A stretch of 38,263 nucleotides of DNA from a virus: IMG/VR virus record IMGVR_UViG_3300034418_007523, positions 1-38,263 of that record, one strand, 5' to 3'. Below the pieces are notes generated by a model. It was not told the origin of the DNA. It was given only the letters and a program-made list of their open reading frames with translations, and did not search any database. Below, one piece after another: positions 14,223 to 19,556 of this stretch. The position numbers and the translations under genes are program-made. Every line of letters begins with the position of its first letter. The first letter of the stretch is position 1.

Positions 14223-14940
14223 TGCTGGCTCCTTTCGGTATCACTTCGTCATCCCATCTACGCTGGTTCAGGTATGTGCTTGCGTGAGGGATAAACTGCT
14301 TGTCATCGGTAGACCAGTCGCCAACAGCAAAGCGGCGATTGATATTCTGGATAATTGAATCGAGGGTTTTATGGTTTGGTTTTAACGCCGCCCAAGCAGA
14401 CTCAGCTTTGACCTTGTTGGTCTTTCGAGGGTAGACCTCCCAAAAGTCATCAAAGCGTGGCGGTTGTATTTCTGGCTGCCTGAAAATCAAATCGATACCG
14501 TATCGCGGTATCTCTGGTATCAGTAAGAGGGAATCAGGAATCAGTAAGAGGGAATCAGCACGATTACTAGTAGAGGGCTTCGTGTTTTGTTCGTTATATT
14601 TACGTGCTTTTTCGATACTCGGTATCGATGTACCGCTATCCTTTTCATTTTTATGGGGATTTTGGTGCCTCTCAAAACCGACAACGTGTAAATAATCGGT
14701 ATCATCAACGGTGTATTTCACCAGAAACCCGGTATCGATCAACGTGTCGATACAGTCCTCGATACTCTCATCGAAGTAAGGAATGGTATCGATCTTGATG
14801 CGCTTCGGTCGATACTCCATATTGCCTCGGTAGTCTGCGATACCCCATAAACCTGCAAATACAATCATGCAGACAGGCCCGCACTCCGCCAGCTTGTCAT
14901 TCTTGAAAAACCCTGGCTTTATATTTCTTGCTCTAGCCAT
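14152..14940 (-). CDS. O-like replication initiator
   Basis: 262 residues. The N-terminal 95 residues form a winged-helix replication-initiator type domain (NIKPGFFKNDKLAECGP, LWGIADYRG, TLIDTGFLVKY, FERHQNPHK). A low-complexity linker follows with a tandem DSLLLIP peptide at 129-142. A C-terminal domain from about 158 (RFDDFWEVYPRKTNK, HASTYLNQRRWDD) is the kind that meets the helicase loader. The gene's own sequence carries direct repeats (GGTATCGAT), as lambda O carries its origin. The gene begins as the HNH gene upstream ends. Confidence 0.82.
   Translation of the reverse strand: MARARNIKPGFFKNDKLAECGPVCMIVFAGLWGIADYRGNMEYRPKRIKIDTIPYFDESIEDCIDTLIDTGFLVKYTVDDTDYLHVVGFERHQNPHKNEKDSGTSIPSIEKARKYNEQNTKPSTSNRADSLLLIPDSLLLIPEIPRYGIDLIFRQPEIQPPRFDDFWEVYPRKTNKVKAESAWAALKPNHKTLDSIIQNINRRFAVGDWSTDDKQFIPHASTYLNQRRWDDEVIPKGASNGSRFNNQSAIIDKTYGPGATDF
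14491..14793. repeat. Iteron-like repeats: candidate replication origin
   Basis: Within the initiator gene, GGTATCGAT occurs at 14621-14629, 14731-14739 and 14785-14793, and inverted as ATCGATACC at 14491-14499. Related half-motifs (TCGATAC, CGGTATC, GCGGTATC) lie at 14504, 14612, 14696, 14747, 14759 and 14809. A tandem 19-base repeat (ATCAGTAAGAGGGAATCAG) lies at about 14519-14557 in an otherwise A/T-richer part. Such repeats are the typical binding sites of lambda-O-like initiators. Confidence 0.65.
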
Positions 14941-15370
14941 TCAAGGATGCCCCCTTCTTTGAATTGCAACTTCTGCAAAGTGTTTGCAGGTTGCTCGGAC
15001 AAAGATCACCGCCTAAAGACTCTGGGTGTATATGATCCACCGTTAAGTTTTGGTGTGAGTTGCAGTGCTGACACCGGTATGCGTCTGCCTCAAAAACAGC
15101 CTTTCTTAGAGCATTTGAGATAAGCGCCTTTTTGTTTTTGGCTGGCTCATATAGCCCAAAGAAGCTGTCAAAGTTTTTATTCTCTGCTTGAAAACCACGT
15201 TCCCGAAGCAAAGCGATGATCTTAAAAAATAAATCACCGCCTTCGCCGTCACCGAAATGCCAATAACGCGCAAAAGTCTCTGCATTGTCTGATATGACCT
15301 TCTCCAGTTGTTCTTCTAGTCTGCGCTCGTCATCTTCCAGTGCTTGCAGAAGCTCTTTATTCGCGCTCAC
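14933..15370 (-). CDS. HNH endonuclease with N-terminal helical part
   Basis: 145 residues from GTG 15370, chosen because GGGGGAT lies just upstream and the GTG overlaps the TGA of a 24-residue ORF; the frame continues to 15466 without support. The last 60 residues hold C-x-x-C (CQHC), DHIHPESLGGD and C-x-x-C (CRSC) then NSKKG, a complete HNH domain. The first 80 residues are a charged helix (ALEDDERRLEEQLEKVI). It lies before the initiator gene, a common place for homing-type or recombination nucleases in phages. Confidence 0.82.
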   Translation of the reverse strand: MSANKELLQALEDDERRLEEQLEKVISDNAETFARYWHFGDGEGGDLFFKIIALLRERGFQAENKNFDSFFGLYEPAKNKKALISNALRKAVFEADAYRCQHCNSHQNLTVDHIHPESLGGDLCPSNLQTLCRSCNSKKGASLNG

Positions 15371-15441
15371 AACATCCCCCAGGCAATCCAGATAAGGATT
15401 GAGGCAAGAATGATTAGCGTTGTTGTGAACTGTGGCGTCAT
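15367..15441 (-). CDS. 24-residue membrane peptide
   Basis: ATG at 15441 overlaps the TGA of the 27-residue ORF; its own TGA overlaps the GTG of the HNH gene. After MTPQFTTT the peptide is one hydrophobic helix (LIILASILIWIAWGML). With no ribosome site of its own, it would be translated by coupling. Existence is supported only by the exact overlaps and the hydrophobic composition. Confidence 0.6.
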   Translation of the reverse strand: MTPQFTTTLIILASILIWIAWGML

Positions 15442-15521
15442 GCGATAAAAACCCAAACGATTGCAAGGCCGATGACTACGCCGTATAAAATTCGTGCTAT
15501 GGATAAATCGGTGCTTCTCAT
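15438..15521 (-). CDS. 27-residue membrane peptide
   Basis: Strong start AGGAGACGAAC-ATG at 15521. MRSTDLSIARILYG is followed by a hydrophobic helix (VVIGLAIVWVFIA) and TGA. It is the first gene after the terminator that follows the Cro-like gene. Function unknown; such peptides in early regions can be membrane-acting host-control factors (inference). Confidence 0.68.
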   Translation of the reverse strand: MRSTDLSIARILYGVVIGLAIVWVFIA

Positions 15522-15532
15522 GTTCGTCTCCT

Positions 15533-15557
15533 GTAAAAAAAGCCCCCGAAGGGGCAA
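15533..15557 (-). terminator. tR1-like intrinsic terminator after the Cro-like gene
   Basis: Minus strand: stem GCCCC / GGGGC closed by a TTCG loop, followed by GC-rich flank pairing and seven T residues. It lies between the Cro-like gene and the rest of the early-right operon, the position of lambda tR1, so antitermination or partial readthrough is expected. Confidence 0.8.
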
Positions 15558-15559
15558 TG

Positions 15560-15748
15560 CTAGGGAGCCTTGCTTCTAGGCCACTTGACCTCGAAGTATG
15601 AAAATTTTCCGCCAGGTTCTAGTGTAAAGTAAATGTCCCGGCCTGCACTTAATGCCTGAGATACAGCTCCTTGGGTAACTCCCATGATCGCAGCTATCTC
15701 AGCCTGTGTGTGCTTTTCTTTAAATTCTTGTATGTGAATGTTTTTCAT
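15560..15748 (-). CDS. cro: Cro-like repressor
   Basis: 62 residues from ATG 15748. The helix-turn-helix at 14-34 (TQAEIAAIMGVTQGAVSQAL) is followed by S-A-G-R-D-I-Y-F-T-L-x-P-G-G and E-V-K-W-P-R-S. This matches lambda Cro closely in order and length (A-G-R-K-I-F-L-T-I-x-A-D-G and E-V-K-P-F-P-S). The promoter -10 lies only 8 bases before the ATG, so the mRNA would be nearly leaderless. No cI gene is found on the other side of the divergent promoters. Confidence 0.85.
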   Translation of the reverse strand: MKNIHIQEFKEKHTQAEIAAIMGVTQGAVSQALSAGRDIYFTLEPGGKFSYFEVKWPRSKAP

Positions 15749-15755
15749 AACTCGA

Positions 15756-15784
15756 ATATTAGTGAGTCTATTTATGCCTGTCAA
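15756..15784 (-). promoter_or_regulatory. Early-right promoter (pR-like)
   Basis: Minus strand: perfect -35 TTGACA (15779-15784), spacer of exactly 17 bases (15762-15778), -10 TAATAT (15756-15761). Transcription should begin within a few bases of the cro ATG. The symmetric ACTC...GAGT at 15750-15767 covers the -10 and start and could be a Cro operator (weak evidence). Confidence 0.8.
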
Positions 15785-15810
15785 GCACCAAAAGAAATTT
15801 AATTATTTTC

Positions 15811-15839
15811 TTGCAATGCATTATCAGGTTGTCTAATAT
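15811..15839 (+). promoter_or_regulatory. Early-left promoter (pL-like)
   Basis: Plus strand: -35 TTGCAA (15811-15816), 17-base spacer, -10 TAATAT (15834-15839), the same -10 as the opposing promoter. A symmetric ATTA-N10-TAAT at 15820-15837 lies over the promoter as a possible operator. It serves the recombination operon that starts at 15875. Confidence 0.75.
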
Positions 15840-15874
15840 GCCACACATACCAGATCAAAAGTATGGAGAGAGAC

Positions 15875-16249
15875 ATGTATAACTTTGAGCTACCTGAAAC
15901 CAAAACAGGATACATGACCGAGAAGGCAGTTAAACAGGTTATGGAAGAAATGCGGCCTGAGTCTCCGGTTAGGTTTAAAGCCATGCCGGTCGATGAGCTG
16001 GACGAGTACATCGCCGCCTGGGTTGCAGGTACTCACCAAGATTTCATCGAGGAAATGATGATTGAAGTGGCCTACCGCGACCAATTCATCAAGGACACCG
16101 TTTCATTGCTATGGACGCATCCAGAAAGCCACTGCGAGGAACTGAAACACAACATCCGAGTTTGGTTTCTGGATAAAAGAGCCAACGATCTGGAGCAAAA
16201 CATTGAGGCGGTTTTAGATCACGAAAACTGTAATGAGGACGCAGCATGA
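15875..16249 (+). CDS. Hypothetical first protein of the early-left operon
   Basis: 124 residues from ATG 15875 with GGAGAGAGAC upstream; an ATG four codons earlier lies inside that ribosome site. It begins MYNFELPETKTGYMTEKAV and is mainly helical and acidic with a charged C-terminus ending NCNEDAA. No family was recognised. First genes of such operons often encode regulators or anti-host proteins, but nothing in the sequence shows which. Confidence 0.78.
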   Translation: MYNFELPETKTGYMTEKAVKQVMEEMRPESPVRFKAMPVDELDEYIAAWVAGTHQDFIEEMMIEVAYRDQFIKDTVSLLWTHPESHCEELKHNIRVWFLDKRANDLEQNIEAVLDHENCNEDAA

Positions 16250-16503
16250 AATTTATCAATTTTGAATTTGAAGGGAGAGACGCACATGCGGTATCAACAT
16301 TCATCTGTATGTTTGAGCAACAGTTCAAAGAAAACCCTACGGACGCAGCCCACGAACTTCATAGGAATCTCACGTTCTTGGCTGACTCGCCACAGAGAGA
16401 ATATAAAAGGCTGGCTGTGCGTGACGATAATATTCTGCCTTTTCGGGATCGCCGGGGAAATGGATTATCAAGATCAGCTCATGGCAGAACAGGCCAGCGT
16501 TAG
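16246..16503 (+). CDS. Small hypothetical protein
   Basis: 85 residues starting at the ATG that overlaps the previous stop (ATGA). The first 65 residues (MKFINFEFEGRDAHAVSTF onward) look like a normal soluble protein. The last 20 residues are Arg- and Gly-rich and look out of frame, because a second gene seems to begin in another frame from about 16400. No family recognised. Confidence 0.65.
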   Translation: MKFINFEFEGRDAHAVSTFICMFEQQFKENPTDAAHELHRNLTFLADSPQREYKRLAVRDDNILPFRDRRGNGLSRSAHGRTGQR

Positions 16504-16516
16504 GGGTGCCCCATGA
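16421..16516 (+). CDS. Overlapping small membrane protein
   Basis: About 31 residues in the +1 frame relative to the gene above, tentatively from GTG 16421; the open frame extends further left without a clear start. It has a hydrophobic stretch (VTIIFCLFGIAG) followed by EMDYQDQLMAEQ and ends in a TGA that overlaps the next ATG (ATGA). A hydrophobic helix followed by a DY-x-D motif is a pattern I associate with small phage membrane proteins. Start uncertain. Confidence 0.5.
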   Translation: MTIIFCLFGIAGEMDYQDQLMAEQASVRGAP

Positions 16517-16722
16517 AACCTGAATATCTAGCAGAAGAAATCAGAGATGGTATCCAGTGGTTGAAACTGCAAATCAGCATCCCGCCTTGTGAGGATCACG
16601 ACGACATAAACGGATACCTGGATGCGCTGGCAGAGGATGCCGATACGCTAATGAGGATGATTGAAAATGAGAAACCCACTCTGCCTACTTATGACTATAT
16701 GGCGATCCGTGAAACACCTTGA
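16513..16722 (+). CDS. Small acidic hypothetical protein
   Basis: 69 residues; ATG overlaps the stop of the small membrane frame, with AGGGGTGCC upstream. It begins MKPEYLAEEIRDGIQWLKL, all-helical and acidic, with a C-terminal PTYDYMAIRETP. No family recognised. Part of a chain of tightly overlapping early-left genes. Confidence 0.72.
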   Translation: MKPEYLAEEIRDGIQWLKLQISIPPCEDHDDINGYLDALAEDADTLMRMIENEKPTLPTYDYMAIRETP

Positions 16723-16849
16723 ACACGTCAGCGGGTGCGATTTTGAAACTGTCGATGAAACGCCAGAAAACGTACACGTTTTACAGTGTTGTCGATGCGG
16801 TAAACGCTCAATCTCTTGGGGTTGGGTCAGCCTGGAGGATCAGAAATGA
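16709..16849 (+). CDS. Small zinc-ribbon protein
   Basis: About 46 residues from GTG 16709, inside the end of the previous gene; an in-frame ATG at 16661 would lengthen the overlap and adds an unlikely sequence. Two Cys positions (GCDFETVDETPENVH then CCRCGK) suggest a zinc ribbon. It ends with a TGA overlapping the next ATG. Confidence 0.6.
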   Translation: MKHLEHVSGCDFETVDETPENVHVLQCCRCGKRSISWGWVSLEDQK

Positions 16850-17016
16850 AAGGCCCGTTAATGTGTTTTGTAGATGACTTTCTCCGTGGTCAGATAGACG
16901 CAGACAAAGGTCTGCCGCATCAGGCCGGAAAGTCAGAAGCGTATGACCGAGGCTATGCCGCACAGTATGAGGCAGAGCAGATAGCAAGCGAACAATACCG
17001 GAGGGTAATGCAATGA
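16846..17016 (+). CDS. Small hypothetical protein upstream of the ERF gene
   Basis: 56 residues with a strong GGAGGATCAGAA-ATG start and ATGA overlaps at both ends. It begins MKGPLMCFVDDFLRGQIDAD and is helical and charged, with a GYAAQYEAEQIASEQYRR tail. No family recognised. Confidence 0.72.
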   Translation: MKGPLMCFVDDFLRGQIDADKGLPHQAGKSEAYDRGYAAQYEAEQIASEQYRRVMQ

Positions 17017-17567
17017 GCATGTCAGAGATTCAGTTAAAGCTGAAAGCGCCTAAGGGCCAGTTTAATAGCTTTGGCAAGTACAAGTACCGGAGCTGTGAGG
17101 ACATTGTCGAGGCCGTGAAGCCTGTATTGGGTGAGTACGGCTACCACCTGAACATGTCAGACGACATCATCGGATGTGGCGATAGGGTCTATATCAAAGC
17201 CACCTGTCGGGTAATGGAGGGTGAGAAGGTTATTGCTGAATCCACGGCCCTAGCGAGAGAGGCAGAAATAAAGAAAGGGATGGATGACGGGCAGGTTACC
17301 GGAACCAGTTCCAGTTATGCCCGAAAGTATGCGCTCAACGGCCTGTTTGCTATCGACGACACAAAGGACACCGATACCAATGAACTCAAACACGAATTGG
17401 TTGCAAGGCAGAAAGCGGTTGAGGTGGAGACTGATCCAGATATTGTCGCCAAGTTTGAACAGTGCGGGTCACTTGCTGAACTCAAGACTCTGTGGGAGTC
17501 GCTCTCACCAGAAGCCAGAAATATACATGCCTCCTTTAAGAATGAAGTAAAGGCTGCACTGGCGTGA
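17013..17567 (+). CDS. erf: ERF-family single-strand annealing protein
   Basis: 184 residues; a GGAGGG lies upstream of ATG 17013. The ERF core is clear: FNSFGKYKYRSCEDIVEAVKP, then GYHLNMSDDI, then GTSSSYARKYALNGLFAIDD with the conserved tail D-T-K-D-T-D. This family anneals complementary strands and promotes phage recombination. The C-terminal 50 residues are a separate helical segment. It overlaps the exonuclease gene by GTGA and is followed by SSB, forming a full recombination set. Confidence 0.92.
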   Translation: MSMSEIQLKLKAPKGQFNSFGKYKYRSCEDIVEAVKPVLGEYGYHLNMSDDIIGCGDRVYIKATCRVMEGEKVIAESTALAREAEIKKGMDDGQVTGTSSSYARKYALNGLFAIDDTKDTDTNELKHELVARQKAVEVETDPDIVAKFEQCGSLAELKTLWESLSPEARNIHASFKNEVKAALA

Positions 17568-18148
17568 GTCTTTCACCTCATAGAGCCGGAAGACTGACAG
17601 CATCGGTGTTTGCTGCTGCTATCGGGCTTAACCCTTACATGACCCGCCAGAAGCTGTACAGAGAGCTTACAGGCATCGACGAGCGTTTCATGGGTAATGA
17701 GGCGACTCAGTGGGGAATCGATCACGAACAAGATGCAGTGGATCAGTACGAGGCAGAGTTCGGCGTGATACTGGACAAGTCAGGGGCAGATCAGCAATTC
17801 ATCATTTGCAGTGATAATGGTTGGATGGGCTGTACACCAGACGGATTCCACAATGACACATTGATCGAAATCAAGTGCCCGCATTCCCTGAATCTATATC
17901 CAGATGTCCCGGCACATTACATGCCGCAAGTCCAGGGCCAGATGGCTATTGCTAACAAACACGAATGCCACTTTATCTGCTGGACACCAGACGACTTTGC
18001 TGTTTGGGAGGTGGAGTTTCATCGGGAGTATTGGGAGCAGGAACTTGAACTGTTAGCCAAGTTTTACGAGCAATGGAAAGCTGACGAGCAGCCGCCAAGA
18101 TCATCAAAGCCGGTCATGCCGGACGTTAAAACCAATCGAATTTATTAA
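17564..18148 (+). CDS. YqaJ-like exonuclease (lambda Exo-type)
   Basis: 194 residues from GTG 17564. The PD-(D/E)xK motifs are all visible: N45 and E55 in GNEATQWGIDHEQDA, D93 in GCTPDG, E102-x-K104 in IEIKCP, then YMPQVQGQMA. This is the viral YqaJ recombinase fold, a 5'-3' exonuclease that produces single strands for the annealing protein encoded just upstream. Length is usual for the family. Confidence 0.92.
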   Translation: MSLSPHRAGRLTASVFAAAIGLNPYMTRQKLYRELTGIDERFMGNEATQWGIDHEQDAVDQYEAEFGVILDKSGADQQFIICSDNGWMGCTPDGFHNDTLIEIKCPHSLNLYPDVPAHYMPQVQGQMAIANKHECHFICWTPDDFAVWEVEFHREYWEQELELLAKFYEQWKADEQPPRSSKPVMPDVKTNRIY

Positions 18149-18159
18149 GAGGAATCACC

Positions 18160-18537
18160 ATGAATAGTTACAACTTTACAGGCAATTTAGGAAAAGACTG
18201 CCGCCGATCTGCCACCCAATCCGGCACAGCCGTCTGTGGCTTTACTGTAGCGGTTAAGTCTGGTTACGGAGATAAGGCGCAAACCCTATGGATTGATTGC
18301 TCTCTGTGGGGAAAGAAGGCCGAAGGTGGATTGCCTGATTATCTCTTGAAGGGTCAGCAGGTCGCCGTCAGCGGAGAACTGGGTACCAGGGAGCACGAAG
18401 GCAAAACCTATCTGACGTGCAGAGTGGATAACGTCGATCTGATTGGCAAGCCGTCAGAGTCGAGGCCGCCAGAAAATCCGAGGCAGTCAGAGCCAGCACC
18501 AATCATGGACAGCTTCGATGACGATATTCCGTTCTGA
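18160..18537 (+). CDS. ssb: Single-stranded DNA-binding protein
   Basis: 125 residues with AAGAGGAATCACC-ATG. The OB fold covers residues 1-105 (NFTGNLGKDC, WIDCSLWGKKAE, LLKGQQVAVSGEL). A short linker leads to the acidic tip DSFDDDIPF, the conserved partner-binding tail of bacterial SSBs. It ends the exonuclease/ERF/SSB set and would also serve the O/P replication system and NinB. Confidence 0.93.
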   Translation: MNSYNFTGNLGKDCRRSATQSGTAVCGFTVAVKSGYGDKAQTLWIDCSLWGKKAEGGLPDYLLKGQQVAVSGELGTREHEGKTYLTCRVDNVDLIGKPSESRPPENPRQSEPAPIMDSFDDDIPF

Positions 18538-18547
18538 GGGGTGAGAA

Positions 18548-18736
18548 ATGACTGAGCGCATCACATGCCAGGAATGCGGCGACACCTGCGAACTGGAGGG
18601 TCAGGCTTTCAGTTCGGCATGGGTGAATTATGGCAGCAACTCAAGGCCCAGCAATCTCGGCAGGTATGTCTCAGATTGTTGCGGGGCTGGGTATGACTAC
18701 ACGATTGAGGTGGAAGATTTGAATGAACATCAATGA
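18548..18736 (+). CDS. Small Cys-rich protein
   Basis: 62 residues from ATG 18548 (GAGGGGTGAGAA upstream). C-x-x-C (CQECGDTC) near 7-13 and CC (DCCGAGYDY) near 43-45 suggest a zinc-binding fold. It ends in NEHQ, and its stop overlaps the next gene. Function unknown. Confidence 0.72.
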   Translation: MTERITCQECGDTCELEGQAFSSAWVNYGSNSRPSNLGRYVSDCCGAGYDYTIEVEDLNEHQ

Positions 18737-18923
18737 AACACAAGCATGGATATTAGATTACGCAATTCCAGAAGCGGGAATGACAAAGGATGAATTTTGC
18801 GCTCTCGCTAGAATTAAGACCGTTGCCGACCTTCAGCAGAGTCGCTACCAAAAGGCGCTTGCATATCTGGAGGAAAAGATCAGAGAGCAGTATGCTTCAC
18901 CGACAAAAACATCGACAACTTAA
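18723..18923 (+). CDS. Last small protein of the early-left operon
   Basis: 66 residues from ATG 18723, overlapping the previous gene by 14 bases. It begins MNINETQAWILDYAIPEAG and is helical and charged, with a Thr/Lys-rich end. No family recognised. After its stop the sequence becomes non-coding. Confidence 0.68.
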   Translation: MNINETQAWILDYAIPEAGMTKDEFCALARIKTVADLQQSRYQKALAYLEEKIREQYASPTKTSTT

Positions 18924-19166
18924 AACACCATCCGCGCACTTTTCGCGCACTAGCATACAAAGATTTGCGCGGATATGCGACGATTTAGGAAAAAGACAAG
19001 GCGACAAAACAGGCTCTAGCCCTTGCAGTGCGTGGATTTGCGGCGATTTGCCACGATTTTCGTTTATTTGCGAAAACCCCCTGTTTGTCCTCTCCTGGGC
19101 ACCATTTTTATAATAAAAACAACAGTTTAAAAAGGTGTTCGCGTAATATTCGCGCACTTGATCATA
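18924..19166. other. Intergenic region between convergent operons, with short repeats
   Basis: About 240 bases without a convincing gene, where the early-left operon meets the end of the late operon. CGCGCAC occurs three times (two copies spaced 15 bases apart near 18936, one at 19150). CGATTT recurs at 18980, 19043 and 19056, and TTTGCG at 18963, 19038 and 19068. A short inverted repeat CGCG-N7-CGCG lies near 19139. No strong terminator hairpin is visible, which is unexpected here. It could be a relic of an attachment site or a protein-binding region. Confidence 0.5.
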
Positions 19167-19556
19167 TTACGGCCCTGTAACCATATCGGTGCCATCGTTA
19201 AACAGCCTAACAGTTGCCCCAGCGGAAACAGCAACCCCTGTCTGCCCTGAGCGCTTACAGGTGAGCGTCTGTGCTGTGTCATTGGTAAAGATATACTCTG
19301 GCCCATCTTCATCAGGAAACACTATATCCCTGCCTGTGGTCAAAGCCGTACCGCTATCGGTAATAGTGAGGAACTTGTCGCGCCATTCCTCACTGCCTGC
19401 GGTTGTGACCAGCGTGTAGTTGGCATCAGATGACAAGTCTACTGTCAGCCTTCCAGCCATAGCCGCCTCCAAAAGACGAAACGCCTCATTTGCCGTTACA
19501 TACTGATCTACCTGACCGCTTGCCAGTTCAGTGATATTTAAAAGTGGTGTAGCCAT
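19167..19556 (-). CDS. Tail tip-associated protein (DUF2793-like start)
   Basis: 129 residues. The opening MATPLLNITELASGQVDQYV then TANEAFRLLEAA is the pattern of DUF2793-type phage tail proteins. The rest is beta-rich (TLVTTAGSEEWRDKF, TLTCKRSGQTGVAVSAG). It is the last late gene, directly after the tail tip protein, a usual place for receptor-binding or fibre-base proteins. Function beyond that is not shown. Confidence 0.72.
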   Translation of the reverse strand: MATPLLNITELASGQVDQYVTANEAFRLLEAAMAGRLTVDLSSDANYTLVTTAGSEEWRDKFLTITDSGTALTTGRDIVFPDEDGPEYIFTNDTAQTLTCKRSGQTGVAVSAGATVRLFNDGTDMVTGP

